Assembly: GCA_030429545.1 (NCBI GenBank)
Contig: JAUIFF010000015.1
Coordinates: forward strand, 148,241-212,240
Length of the DNA: 64,000 nucleotides
Origin: Polyangia bacterium
GTDB taxonomy: Bacteria; Myxococcota_A; Polyangia; Nannocystales; Nannocystaceae
Reading direction: 5' to 3'
Under the pieces are notes generated by a model, which worked only from the letters and a program-made list of their open reading frames with translations, did no database searches and was not told where the DNA came from. Positions 24,023 through 32,865 of this stretch are shown here, one piece after another; positions within the stretch are counted from its first letter, which is position 1, and the number at the start of each line of letters is the position of its first letter. Made by a program: the position numbers and the translations under genes.

Positions 24023-25555
24023 ATGGCGTATGGACATGTATATGAGGTCCAGGTGAAGGACCTTCAGATCTCTGTTGGTCGTTTCGTGCGTGAGGCCAAG
24101 TTCCGCAAGGGCTCACCACGTAGGTTCATCGAAAAGAACGTGTTGGCCCCTGGGCAGTGCCTGGTTGTCGGTAAGGAGATTGTTGCAATCACGTTTATCG
24201 ACAGCATCGTGCGCCGCGGGAATACGCATTCCACAAAGGAGGCCGCCTCCGAGGGCTTTATGCTGACTTCAAGCGTGCCCGAGCTCCGCGAGGAGCCAGC
24301 AGCCGATGGGGCCATTGCGGTCGAAGTTATCGATGGGGCCACTCAGAACACCGCCGAGCTGGCGAGTGAAGTCGTGGACAACGAAGCTACGGCCCAAACC
24401 ATTGAGGTCACCGAGGATGGTGACGAGTTAGTTACCGACGAAGCTGTCGAGCTCGAGGAGGTTGGCACCCACGAGGCCGACGTCGAGGTCGAGGCCGAGG
24501 CCGAGGGTGTTGACACCCACGAGGCCGACGTCGGGGTCGAGGTCGAGGCCGAGGAAGTCGTCGAGGACGAAGCGGAGGAAGCCGTCGAGCGGGCCATTTA
24601 CCAGCCTGGAGCACAAACATCCGCAGCATCTAGCCGCGAACTCGACGATGGGGCCACGCGCCCTGAGCCGGCCGAACTCGCCTACAGCGATGCCGACTCC
24701 GAGCAAACCGAAGTCGACAGTGCCGAACCCGAGCTGACCCAAGCGGCAGCCGGTGGGTGGTTCAGAAGTCCGCCGAGTTCGATCACCCGTCGCCCCCAAA
24801 AATCTCGCAAGGTGTTCAAAGCGACAGGTCTCCGGCCCAGCCGCATCATCGCAAGCTCGCTACCCGTCACTCGCGTCGCCGACCGAGCCATCACCCGAGG
24901 CCAGGTTCCCGGCATGCACGCAACGCAAACTCGAGTCGCCGACCAAACCATCACCCGAGGTCAGGTTCCCGGCATGCACGCGACGCAAACAGTGATGTAC
25001 GGCGCACCGCTGCAACAGGGTGGGGCACCAAAGCTCGCACTTGTGCAACAACCCGAGCCGGCTCAACAGGCCCCTTCGGCCACATCGCAAAATCCTTACC
25101 GCCGGCGACGCTCATGGCACGAGCTCGAAGCTCAGCGGGCCCGCGAGAATGAACTCGACTTCGACGATGTCCTCGCCGAATACGGCATCTTTCCGGGTGA
25201 CCCTGGGGACAGCATTGGGTTTCGCCCATGCTCGGTCGACAATCCCTACCCAGGCGCGCCTAGGCCCGCGGCGACCCCCCAGCCCGGCCCTGATGTGGCC
25301 ACCGCCGATCCTGCTCTGGCCAGCATTGGCGATGTCCTCCGCGATTTTGCCCAGTGTAACCGCAAGCTGCTCGAAACCAATCAACAGTTACAGTCAGCAC
25401 TTCTCGAGGGCCAGCGGACAACCACGCCGCCTTCGCAGTCGCAAGCTTCGAGCCCGCCAAAGGCCGCCACGGACAACCGCGCGCTCGTATACGAGGTTGC
25501 AAGTGCAATCATTTACCTCGCCGACTTTGTAGTGAATGGAGGATTGACCACATGA
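24023..25555 (+). CDS. First operon protein: basic head, acidic repeat middle, 20-residue tandem repeats
   Basis: A 510-residue protein. Residues 1-65 form a compact basic domain (VGRFVREAKFRKGSPRRFIE). Residues about 90-190 are very acidic with repeated THEADV units. At about residues 283-322 a 20-residue unit (TRVADxxITRGQVPGMHATQ) occurs twice in tandem, encoded by two 60-bp near-identical DNA repeats at 24869-24988. The C-terminus ends in a hydrophobic segment (VASAIIYLADFVVNGG) that could be a weak membrane anchor. No family recognised. It overlaps the next gene by 4 bp. The modular, low-complexity build resembles virion scaffold or fibre proteins, but that is inference. Confidence 0.75.
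   Translation: MAYGHVYEVQVKDLQISVGRFVREAKFRKGSPRRFIEKNVLAPGQCLVVGKEIVAITFIDSIVRRGNTHSTKEAASEGFMLTSSVPELREEPAADGAIAVEVIDGATQNTAELASEVVDNEATAQTIEVTEDGDELVTDEAVELEEVGTHEADVEVEAEAEGVDTHEADVGVEVEAEEVVEDEAEEAVERAIYQPGAQTSAASSRELDDGATRPEPAELAYSDADSEQTEVDSAEPELTQAAAGGWFRSPPSSITRRPQKSRKVFKATGLRPSRIIASSLPVTRVADRAITRGQVPGMHATQTRVADQTITRGQVPGMHATQTVMYGAPLQQGGAPKLALVQQPEPAQQAPSATSQNPYRRRRSWHELEAQRARENELDFDDVLAEYGIFPGDPGDSIGFRPCSVDNPYPGAPRPAATPQPGPDVATADPALASIGDVLRDFAQCNRKLLETNQQLQSALLEGQRTTTPPSQSQASSPPKAATDNRALVYEVASAIIYLADFVVNGGLTT
24869..24988 (+). repeat. Two tandem 60-bp in-frame repeats
   Basis: Units 24869-24928 and 24929-24988 differ at only a few bases and encode the same 20-residue repeat. Both carry the GGCATGCACGC core. 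Confidence 0.85.
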
Positions 25556-26241
25556 ACACCATGTCTCCAACCCAGGACGTGTTTTTGCAATACCAACGCA
25601 AGTTGCACGCCGAAAACCAGTCCAAACTCGAGGAGCTCGTCCGCGAGCGCGACCAGGTCCAGGCAATCGCCGAGCAGCTCGAGGGTGAGCGCGACGAGGT
25701 CCAAGCGACGGCCGAGCAAATCGAGGTTGAGCGCGATGAGATCGAGGCTGAGCGCGATCAGGCGATGGCGACGGTCGAGGAGTTGCAGGCCGAGCTCGAG
25801 GCGATCAACCGCGCCCGTCAGGCCGAGGAGTCGCGGTTGCGGGAAGCCCTCGACAAGGCGGCCGACCACGAGCGCCAGGCTGCGCAAACCGAGGCGGAGG
25901 CGGCCAAGCAACTCGCCGAAAAAGACAGTGTGTGCGCGCTTGCCATCGACGAAGCGACCCAGGCTGTCAGCCAGGCCAAGGACGACCGATTTCGTGAACT
26001 GCTGCTCGTTGGTGGGATCGGCTTTGCCTCGATGATCGGCGGTGTGTATCTACAACGGAAGTACGACCTGCGGTTCCCGTGGATCCTCGGGGTCGGGGTG
26101 ATTGCTGGGATCGCCGGATACCGCAAAAAATCGTGGTCGCTCAATACCCGCCGCGCATTGCTGGGTACCGGTGGTGGCCTGATGCTAGCGACAGGTGTCG
26201 TGTGGTTTATCGACGCCCTCCCAGGCTACGCGCGCAGCTAG
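25552..26241 (+). CDS. Coiled-coil membrane protein
   Basis: A 229-residue protein. Residues 15-145 are an almost continuous charged coiled coil with heptad-like E/R/Q repeats. Three hydrophobic segments follow (LLLVGGIGFASMIGGVYL, WILGVGVIAGIAGY, LGTGGGLMLATGVVWFI). The layout is a long cytosolic or lumenal rod anchored in a membrane. It is translationally coupled to the first gene. Function unknown; it could serve as a membrane scaffold. Confidence 0.8.
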   Translation: MNTMSPTQDVFLQYQRKLHAENQSKLEELVRERDQVQAIAEQLEGERDEVQATAEQIEVERDEIEAERDQAMATVEELQAELEAINRARQAEESRLREALDKAADHERQAAQTEAEAAKQLAEKDSVCALAIDEATQAVSQAKDDRFRELLLVGGIGFASMIGGVYLQRKYDLRFPWILGVGVIAGIAGYRKKSWSLNTRRALLGTGGGLMLATGVVWFIDALPGYARS

Positions 26242-26261
26242 GTTTCAACAAACGATAGGTA

Positions 26262-26275
26262 GCCCGTCGACGGGC
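26262..26275. promoter_or_regulatory. 14-bp perfect palindrome GCCCGTCGACGGGC
   Basis: It lies in the 108-bp gap before the candidate structural gene at 26350, the longest gap in the operon. An internal promoter or operator here would allow separate control of the next genes. Confidence 0.35.
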
Positions 26276-26349
26276 ATGTGACAGTAACAACGGCCGATGT
26301 GGCCAACAATGCATAGACAACAATCGGGCATGCCCCGAGGAGGTGACCA

Positions 26350-27147
26350 ATGGAAAATTCAGTCAAGTTCATCGGCAAAGCCCATGACACAACCACCCAA
26401 ATTGTACAGCCAAATGAGCAGCAGGAGATGTTTTTACGCCTGTGCACCGAACTCGGATTTAAACCGCGGACGATGTTCATGCTCGCACAATATGCCGAAC
26501 AGCTGATTGAGTGTGTGCCGACGCTGCAAAAGTGCCAGCCCACACTCGAGCGGCTGCAGACCTGTGCCCCCGCGCTCGAGCGTTTCCCACAGGAGTGCAG
26601 CCGGCTCGAGGAGTTGGTGGCCCAGTGCAATCGCTTTGAGAAGCTCATGAAATACCTGTCGTGTTGCCCACAGCAGCAACAATTCGGGAATGTCACGACC
26701 GACTACTACTCATCGATCACCACCGTCGACCTCGAAAAAATCACCACGGGCTTGGGTGATCCATATGTCGATCAGTTCCCGGTGCCCACCAGCAAGATCA
26801 TTCGGCTCGTCCAGACCGCTCCACGCCCTGGCTACGTCCCCGAGCAGATCGAAATCAATATGGTGATGGCCAATAATGCCACCAATTACCTAAACCTAAC
26901 GGTCCAGTTCTACGTTGGCGAGCGAAAAATCGGGTCTGCTTGGAAGGGGAGCCACTTCCTTGACCAAGACGGTCGGACCAAAAAAGTTCCTTTCCCAACG
27001 TTTCGCGATGAGGTGATTGTGATCGGATCTGACGACACACTCGCGGTCGAGATTTCGGTCAGCGGCCCCAACTCACTCGAGTACGCGGCTGTCACCATCC
27101 ATATCGACGGTCGTGGCACCTATGCACTGTGCACCCCCTGCACCTAA
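26350..27147 (+). CDS. Candidate structural protein: Cys-repeat helical head plus beta-rich domain
   Basis: A 265-residue protein. Residues 30-110 are helical with regularly spaced Cys (LQKCQPTLERLQTC, ALERFPQECSRLEEL). Residues 130-265 are beta-rich, with alternating strands (QIEINMVMANNATNYLNLTV, AVTIHIDGRGTY). The ribosome site aggaggtga, 4 bases before the ATG, is the strongest in the operon and implies abundant product. No family recognised. Abundance, beta content and the adjacent beta-rich gene make it a candidate capsid or coat component; this needs structure prediction. Confidence 0.7.
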   Translation: MENSVKFIGKAHDTTTQIVQPNEQQEMFLRLCTELGFKPRTMFMLAQYAEQLIECVPTLQKCQPTLERLQTCAPALERFPQECSRLEELVAQCNRFEKLMKYLSCCPQQQQFGNVTTDYYSSITTVDLEKITTGLGDPYVDQFPVPTSKIIRLVQTAPRPGYVPEQIEINMVMANNATNYLNLTVQFYVGERKIGSAWKGSHFLDQDGRTKKVPFPTFRDEVIVIGSDDTLAVEISVSGPNSLEYAAVTIHIDGRGTYALCTPCT

Positions 27148-27169
27148 TTAATCGAATCGTAGGTGTATC

Positions 27170-28042
27170 ATGGCAGAACCTCATACATTTGTGATTGAGT
27201 CGGAGACCGACTTGGACGGGCATACCCCGTTTACAGCTCGTGTGTCCGACTTCGCTACTGGCCGACCCAACGGCCGACTTCACTACCTCAAGGTAGACCA
27301 GCCGTTTGGGCTCGTCGACACCACAATCTTTGGTCTGTTGGCCGAAGACTCGCCCAAGCGGGTGGGGATTGCGAGCAAGTTTAACAACCCGTTTAGCGTG
27401 GCTCGAGTCATTCCTGCGGACGACCCCGATGCCTTTCGCCAGGAACTCGACCTCACACCCGACGTTCAATACGTCACGATGTACCCCGGCGACAAGCTCG
27501 GGATCCTGACCAAAGACGGGGGCCGAACATCGGTCACGATCGTCGTCAATGAAATGGGCGAGCGCGACCACATGGCCCATGCACTGGCCAAACCGCCGGG
27601 TTTGCATTGGCGACGCTATCGGATCATTCGCGAGGACCCCACCGGGTTTGTGCCTGCGGTCAAACAAGAAGCGTGGCGGCCAAACTTCGTGTTTAGTCGC
27701 AACGATCACCTGCTCGTCGCCAACGAGGTCAACAAGGGACCTATCCCGCTCGATGCGTTTTGCACGTTCCCGGAGTTTGCCGGGTGTTTGGTGCGGGCTC
27801 GGTTTGCCAACATCAACGACGAAGGCAATCTCTTGATTGTCGAGCCTATCGAGCACAATCGGCGGGGTGTCGGTAAGGTCCAAAACATGCAGTGGACAAA
27901 AGTCGCGTGGGTCTCCCACGACGACCATATCGCCCTGCGGTCGGACCCTCCGATCGCCAATGGTGTGGTGATTTGCGACCTCATGATCGCCAAGATCCAG
28001 GCCGAGAACGCGTTGCAGGGCCTCTACGACCGAGGAAAGTAG
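27170..28042 (+). CDS. Candidate structural protein, beta-rich
   Basis: A 290-residue soluble protein without signal or membrane segment. Predicted mostly beta by eye, with a long middle of alternating hydrophobic/polar strands (VQYVTMYPGDKLGILTKDGG) and a helical end. It lies directly after the other beta-rich gene (22-bp gap) and before membrane proteins. The size and pairing recall two-protein single-jelly-roll capsids such as those of Thermus phage P23-77, but no sequence match is claimed. Confidence 0.7.
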   Translation: MAEPHTFVIESETDLDGHTPFTARVSDFATGRPNGRLHYLKVDQPFGLVDTTIFGLLAEDSPKRVGIASKFNNPFSVARVIPADDPDAFRQELDLTPDVQYVTMYPGDKLGILTKDGGRTSVTIVVNEMGERDHMAHALAKPPGLHWRRYRIIREDPTGFVPAVKQEAWRPNFVFSRNDHLLVANEVNKGPIPLDAFCTFPEFAGCLVRARFANINDEGNLLIVEPIEHNRRGVGKVQNMQWTKVAWVSHDDHIALRSDPPIANGVVICDLMIAKIQAENALQGLYDRGK

Positions 28043-28046
28043 ACCC

Positions 28047-28709
28047 ATGGCCACAATCAACGGAGTTGCTGAGGACCACTTGCAGATCGCGGCCGAGGTC
28101 TTCGAGATCATCGAACAGGGCCGCGAGTTGCCCACCGAGAATGTCCAGTGGTTTGTCGACGCGGCCTACCAGGATGCCACGGACAAGGGGCGTGGCCTCT
28201 ATGACATGCAGATGGCATTTCGCGATCGCAAGGACCTCACAGCTCCGTTCAAGGCCGCAACCAAGGGCGAAGTCATCCCGATTTTCACCCTGTTGTTTTC
28301 CCGCCGCGACGACCTCGAGTCCGAGCCGTTTTACGACGTTGCCCAATGGGGCGTGACCCTGTCCGACGCCGCAACCTGGGTGAATGCCAACAAACTCGCC
28401 GAAGAGTTTGGCAAGGGCAACCGGCCGCGCGAATGGTTTGATCCCGACTATCAAAAAGTCGGCCCCGAGCCACCGCCCGAGGACGACGAAGACGAAGATG
28501 GTGAATCCGCGGATAAGCCCAAGCCCGCCAAACCGCCGGCGATGGTCCCCGACCCAGTCGACCGCGAACTCGTCGTCGACGACAGCGGGGCCGTGCAGGT
28601 CAGCGACCAGGCTCTATTTGAAGAAAAAGCCTACCTCATCGGAGCCGGCCTTACAGCTGCCACCGGGATTCTCGGCTTCATCGCCTACAAACTGATCACA
28701 GGTAAATGA
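28047..28709 (+). CDS. C-terminally anchored protein of unknown function
   Basis: A 220-residue protein: a helical domain to about residue 140, an acidic/Pro linker (EPPPEDDEDEDGESADKP), and one C-terminal transmembrane helix (LIGAGLTAATGILGFIAYKL) with a short basic tail. The ATG begins 4 bp after the previous stop. Tail-anchored layout is shared with several neighbours. Confidence 0.75.
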   Translation: MATINGVAEDHLQIAAEVFEIIEQGRELPTENVQWFVDAAYQDATDKGRGLYDMQMAFRDRKDLTAPFKAATKGEVIPIFTLLFSRRDDLESEPFYDVAQWGVTLSDAATWVNANKLAEEFGKGNRPREWFDPDYQKVGPEPPPEDDEDEDGESADKPKPAKPPAMVPDPVDRELVVDDSGAVQVSDQALFEEKAYLIGAGLTAATGILGFIAYKLITGK

Positions 28710-29527
28710 TGTATATCAATACAGATCACATCGAGCTGCTGATTCAATACGGACAGCTTGACGAAGAAGGGGCACACGGAGAAGCCGAGACCGCGGACGT
28801 GCACCTGCTGCTCGACGCCCTCAAAGAAGACGCCACGCTTCGCGCGATCACGTTGTATGAGCATGTTCTCAAGACAACCCATCCCAGCCTATACCCGTTT
28901 TCGGCTGTGCGTCCGCTGCCGTTCCCCGAGTTGACCGACAAGGCCACCGATTTCGAACGCGAGATCGTCAAGGCCCCGCCGGCCCTGCTGTTGGCGCTCG
29001 GTCGCAAAACCTACTTGCCGAAGGACAAGCCCGGCGATGAGGTTGACCTCGATACCCCAGGGTTTTCCGGGTTGCGAAAAGCACTACTCGAGTGGAACCC
29101 CGGAGAGATTCGGCGCTGGGTCTCAGAGTCTGGGTGGGTCAAGCGTGCCTATGTCATCTTCCCGCAACCGGCCCCACCCAAGCTCTCGCAGCCACCCAAG
29201 CCCAAGCCACCGGGCCCGGTCGTCGAAACACCTGAGCCTGAGCCCGAGCCCGAGCCCGAACTCGATTTCGACCTCGACGAGCCCGACCCGAACCCCGACG
29301 ACATCGACGATTTGCCGCCCGAGGAGCCCCCACAAGACTCTTCAGACAGCCTCGACGATACGCCACTTACCGAGCCACCCGGCGAGGGTCCAAGCGATTC
29401 ACAGCCCCCACAGGAGCCGGCCCCCGGGCCTGGCCCATCGACCATGAACTGGCGGCAAACCGCATTGCAAACGGCTGGCGTGGCCGTGGCAGGTGTCATC
29501 GCCTGGTTTGCGTTCTCGGAGGAATGA
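28706..29527 (+). CDS. C-terminally anchored protein with Pro/Glu/Asp linker
   Basis: A 273-residue protein: globular helical part (1-150), a long Pro/Glu/Asp linker of repeated PEPEPEPE type (about 165-245), and a single C-terminal membrane helix (TAGVAVAGVIAWFAF). Same architecture as the preceding gene, overlapping it by 4 bp. The linker may span a gap between a membrane and an outer layer. Confidence 0.75.
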   Translation: MMYINTDHIELLIQYGQLDEEGAHGEAETADVHLLLDALKEDATLRAITLYEHVLKTTHPSLYPFSAVRPLPFPELTDKATDFEREIVKAPPALLLALGRKTYLPKDKPGDEVDLDTPGFSGLRKALLEWNPGEIRRWVSESGWVKRAYVIFPQPAPPKLSQPPKPKPPGPVVETPEPEPEPEPELDFDLDEPDPNPDDIDDLPPEEPPQDSSDSLDDTPLTEPPGEGPSDSQPPQEPAPGPGPSTMNWRQTALQTAGVAVAGVIAWFAFSEE

Positions 29528-29530
29528 GCC

Positions 29531-30355
29531 ATGAAAGCCAAAACAGTCCTCGGAATTGGTGCGGCCCTCGGTGCCGTCGCAGTCGGCACGCTGGGTGTGA
29601 TTGCTTTTCGCAACATCGACCCAGATTTTTCAAGTGGCCCACTCGAACCGCCAAAACAGCCATGGGAACCCAGCTACGACCTCGACCTCCCCACGCGGTC
29701 CGAACTCGAAGATCCAAACTCCGACCTCGATTCTAACTGGGGCACCACCCCCGAAAACCTCCGCCCGCTGTTTATGCGGATGGAAGAGATCAGCACGATC
29801 AAGGGCGCTGGGCGAATCTTCTCGCTAATTGCCTTCGGCGAATCGCGGTGGAACCCCGAGGCGCAAAACAACCGTGACAACGAAGTCGCAGCATCACGCA
29901 ACGCCATCAAAAACAGGGCCAGTAAAAACCCAAAACTCGCCTACGCAGACGAGGCCGCCAAGTTTGGATCGGGCGGGTTATTCGGTGCACTTGCACCTTA
30001 TTTTCTGTGGATAGGTGTCACCGAAGTCGGCAAGCGGGCACCGTTTTTAAACGATCACCCCTCAGAGATGTTCTCCCCGCGTAAGTCGGCATTCTTTGGC
30101 ATGTACTACCTGCAACGCCTGTTGCGGTTTTACGACATCCGCGACCATCTCGACATCAAAGCCGGGTGGGCTGGCCTCACGCTGCTCACAGAAAACGGCC
30201 GCAAGTCGCAACGCTACGACACCGCGACCCGGGCGTTCTCCCAGCACGCCCAGGCGGTTGGCATCGACCTGCGCGACGAGTCGACCATTCCCAAACAACT
30301 CACCGTCGCCGACTGGCCCGGCGCATTAGATGCATATGAAAGGATCCGACCATGA
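29531..30355 (+). CDS. Membrane-anchored lytic-transglycosylase-like protein
   Basis: A 274-residue protein. N-terminal membrane anchor (VLGIGAALGAVAVGTLGVIAF), acidic/Pro linker, then from about residue 85 an SLT/lysozyme-like segment with IAFGESRWNPEAQNN, matching the E-S catalytic motif of lytic transglycosylases. It would cleave peptidoglycan glycan strands. It overlaps the next gene by 4 bp. A membrane-bound peptidoglycan hydrolase inside a candidate structural operon is typical for virion penetration enzymes, for example PRD1 P7. Confidence 0.65.
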   Translation: MKAKTVLGIGAALGAVAVGTLGVIAFRNIDPDFSSGPLEPPKQPWEPSYDLDLPTRSELEDPNSDLDSNWGTTPENLRPLFMRMEEISTIKGAGRIFSLIAFGESRWNPEAQNNRDNEVAASRNAIKNRASKNPKLAYADEAAKFGSGGLFGALAPYFLWIGVTEVGKRAPFLNDHPSEMFSPRKSAFFGMYYLQRLLRFYDIRDHLDIKAGWAGLTLLTENGRKSQRYDTATRAFSQHAQAVGIDLRDESTIPKQLTVADWPGALDAYERIRP

Positions 30356-31356
30356 GTTCACTACTCCTCTACGGCCTCGAAATCGACGACCTTGCCGACC
30401 TTGCCGGCGACTTCAATGCCACAAAGTTCGAGGAAAACGAGCAATGGATCCTTCGTCAGTGGCGGCGATACGCCGATGTCCTGGGGTTTCGCCGCGCCCT
30501 CGACCGTCACCTACAGCGCAAGTCGCCGCGCAAACGCATGGTCAACGCGGATGCCCTCCAGGCGTTCAAACAATGGCACCGTCAACAGTCCCACGATGGC
30601 CGTGACCCCGAGCTTGCGCGTGTGCGGGCCGGGGCGCTCAAACACCTGCGAAAGTTGAGCCCGAGCAACCTGTGGTTGCCAGCCATCGACTCGGCAGACC
30701 TGCCCGAAAGTGCCTGTTACACCCCCTACGATCTTCGGGGCGAAGCGGTCTCGGGCGACCCGTTGGTGCGTGTCCTCGGGATGCGTCCGGCCGTTCAGCC
30801 GCGCAAACGCGTGTTTCGGCCGGATGTAACAGCAAGTTTCTACCACGAGCAAGACCCAAGGCGGCCGCCAGAAGGCTGCTCGTACCTTGTCAAGCTCAGC
30901 CTCGGCACGTTTCCATATGTCTACGGCCGCCAGCTTGCGCAACCACCCGGCATGCAGTGGGCACCCACCGGCAACTTCGACCCCGCCGCAATCGCCATGC
31001 GCTTCGCCGCGTCGATGTGGTCGCAAACCGGCAACCTCAGCCAGGACGCCCGCGTGGTCGCCAAGCAATACCAACACTTTCGCCGATGGACCGCGAAAGC
31101 ACTCGACCGCCACACCAGGGACGCCCGCGACCCCAAAACTGGCAAGCTCAAACGAGCCATCCCCAGGGTTGTCGACGCCCGCGGCAGCCTCAACGCCAAG
31201 GGGTACACGTTAGTACTCAAAGCCTTCGCAGCCTTCTTTGCCGCCCGGCGAGCATACCTGCGGTCGCCACGAACCTTCACTCCCGCGACCTACAGGGCAA
31301 TCCGCCAAAACCCCGACCCACTGCTACGTGATGCATTGGGCATGTCCGAAAGTTGA
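30352..31356 (+). CDS. Unknown soluble protein
   Basis: A 334-residue protein with no signal peptide, membrane helix or Walker motif. The N-terminal third is Arg-rich and helical (QWRRYADVLGFRRALDRHLQ); the middle has a possible beta region; the end is basic. No family recognised. It overlaps the upstream transglycosylase-like gene by 4 bp. Minor structural or assembly protein is one possibility. Confidence 0.7.
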   Translation: MSSLLLYGLEIDDLADLAGDFNATKFEENEQWILRQWRRYADVLGFRRALDRHLQRKSPRKRMVNADALQAFKQWHRQQSHDGRDPELARVRAGALKHLRKLSPSNLWLPAIDSADLPESACYTPYDLRGEAVSGDPLVRVLGMRPAVQPRKRVFRPDVTASFYHEQDPRRPPEGCSYLVKLSLGTFPYVYGRQLAQPPGMQWAPTGNFDPAAIAMRFAASMWSQTGNLSQDARVVAKQYQHFRRWTAKALDRHTRDARDPKTGKLKRAIPRVVDARGSLNAKGYTLVLKAFAAFFAARRAYLRSPRTFTPATYRAIRQNPDPLLRDALGMSES

Positions 31357-31364
31357 GAACAGCC

Positions 31365-31586
31365 ATGGCCGAACCACAGACACTGCAAGAATCCCTACAA
31401 AAGCTGCGCAAGGAGGTCGATGGGGCCAAGTCGGCGGCGCTTTGGGCCGGTAGCCTATCGAGCCTGGTAAGCGCAGGTAGTTGCATTTTCATGTACTTCG
31501 CAGCCGTGCGAGCCGTCGACAAAAGCAACTCGTGCTCATGCAAGGTAACCAAGTCGACGCGGGCCGCTGTACGTCGCCGGAGGTAG
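31365..31586 (+). CDS. Small single-TM protein
   Basis: 73 residues: helical Lys/Glu head, one hydrophobic segment (AGSLSSLVSAGSCIFMYFAA) and a basic Arg tail (RAAVRRRR). ATG 31365 is preferred; a TTG at 31353 overlaps the previous stop. Size and layout resemble phage small membrane proteins. Confidence 0.65.
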   Translation: MAEPQTLQESLQKLRKEVDGAKSAALWAGSLSSLVSAGSCIFMYFAAVRAVDKSNSCSCKVTKSTRAAVRRRR

Positions 31587-31590
31587 GGAG

Positions 31591-32865
31591 ATGGAGCCGA
31601 GCAACAGACCCGCGAACTGGGACAAGACACGAGCACTCAATACGGGTGTTTGGGTCGCGGCCAAGCCCGAGGATGTCCCCTTGTTAAGCTTGCGGGCACG
31701 GGTCGCCGAACTCGACGGTATCTACCTGCAGGTGCCTGGTGGCCAGGGATTGTTTGCGGCCCATAGCGAAACCCATGGCCAGGAGATAACAATCTTGAAA
31801 GGACGCTATCAGCCGAGGCGGTCCCACCAGCTCATTGAGGAGCTTGTTGCACAAGGGATCGAGGGCGACGGCGTCAAGGCGGCACAACAGGCGCTTGCGC
31901 GAAAAGCCGGTAAGAACCCGAGTGATGAGGCTGTTCTCATAAGCCGTTACCTCGATGCACTAGCAGCTGCGCAAGCGGAGGACAGCCTGCCGCTCAATGG
32001 CAAGACATGGGGTAAGGGCGAAGGTTTGTTGCACAAGCTCAGCCCGGCTGAATGTCTCATGCTGGTGGCCAGGCACTGGAAATATGGCGATGCCGGACTC
32101 CAAAACTTTTTGTGGGAGTACCGCGACCGACCACAACTCAAACTGAACGACATTCGGGCAAAGGTCAAACAGCTCCAAGCGGCCGCGAAGAAGTCGGATA
32201 CACGCCCGACTGCAAAGAAGGCCGCAAAGAAGCGAGTGGCAAAGAAGACGACGGCGAAGAAGGCCACCGCGAAGACGACGGCGAAGAAGACCACTGCGAA
32301 GACGACGGCGAAGAAGACCACCGCGAAGACGACGGTGAAGAAGGCCACCGCGAAGACGCCGGCGAAGAAGGCCACCGCAAAGTCGGTGGAAAAGCAGACG
32401 ACAGCGAAGAAGGCAACCGCCAAGAAAACAACCGCAAGTTCGACGGACAAGAAGGACACGGCCGCGAAGAACCCCGAGCCGACCTCGCCCGCAACACGTC
32501 AGACCTTGACCTGGAAGGCGACGACCAAGGGCAAGGCCACCCGCTACCGGGCAGCGTTGCCAGATGGTTCCAAGCTGGTGATCGAAAAGCACGAGGCCTC
32601 GAAGATTTCCGTGTTGTTCATCATTGAGGGCGAGAGCAGGCAACCATTGGCCTGTGGCACGGTCGACGAAATGAAGCAGTTTGCCGAGGAACTTGCAGCT
32701 GCATCGAGTCGAGATCAGCGCTTTGAGCAGGCCCGCAAACGGGCCGACGATCGCAAGAGTGTTGGCTATGTCGATCCCTACAAAGCTTACAACGCAGTAC
32801 GAAAAATGCGGGAGGTCGCCACCCGCGAGTTCGCCAATCGATTCGGGGTACATTATGACGTTTAG
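31591..32865 (+). CDS. Module A-B protein with histone-H1-like linker (paralogue 1)
   Basis: A 424-residue protein. Module A near residues 115-175 ends in LMLVARHWKYGDAG; residues about 200-292 are a Lys/Ala/Thr linker made of 9-residue units AKKxTAKTT, like bacterial histone-H1 proteins; module B near 310-385 contains ISVLFIIEGESRQPLACG. The same modules occur in four other genes of the operon. The linker should bind DNA non-specifically. The N-terminal 100 residues are unlike the paralogues. Function unknown; DNA condensation or a DNA-bound internal protein is inferred. Confidence 0.8.
   Translation: MEPSNRPANWDKTRALNTGVWVAAKPEDVPLLSLRARVAELDGIYLQVPGGQGLFAAHSETHGQEITILKGRYQPRRSHQLIEELVAQGIEGDGVKAAQQALARKAGKNPSDEAVLISRYLDALAAAQAEDSLPLNGKTWGKGEGLLHKLSPAECLMLVARHWKYGDAGLQNFLWEYRDRPQLKLNDIRAKVKQLQAAAKKSDTRPTAKKAAKKRVAKKTTAKKATAKTTAKKTTAKTTAKKTTAKTTVKKATAKTPAKKATAKSVEKQTTAKKATAKKTTASSTDKKDTAAKNPEPTSPATRQTLTWKATTKGKATRYRAALPDGSKLVIEKHEASKISVLFIIEGESRQPLACGTVDEMKQFAEELAAASSRDQRFEQARKRADDRKSVGYVDPYKAYNAVRKMREVATREFANRFGVHYDV
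32254..32388 (+). repeat. Five 27-bp tandem repeats encoding the Lys-rich linker
   Basis: Units start at 32254, 32281, 32308, 32335 and 32362, each near gcgaagaag followed by an 18-base ACC/GCG/AAG segment. The period of 9 codons matches the AKKxTAKTT unit. Confidence 0.85.
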
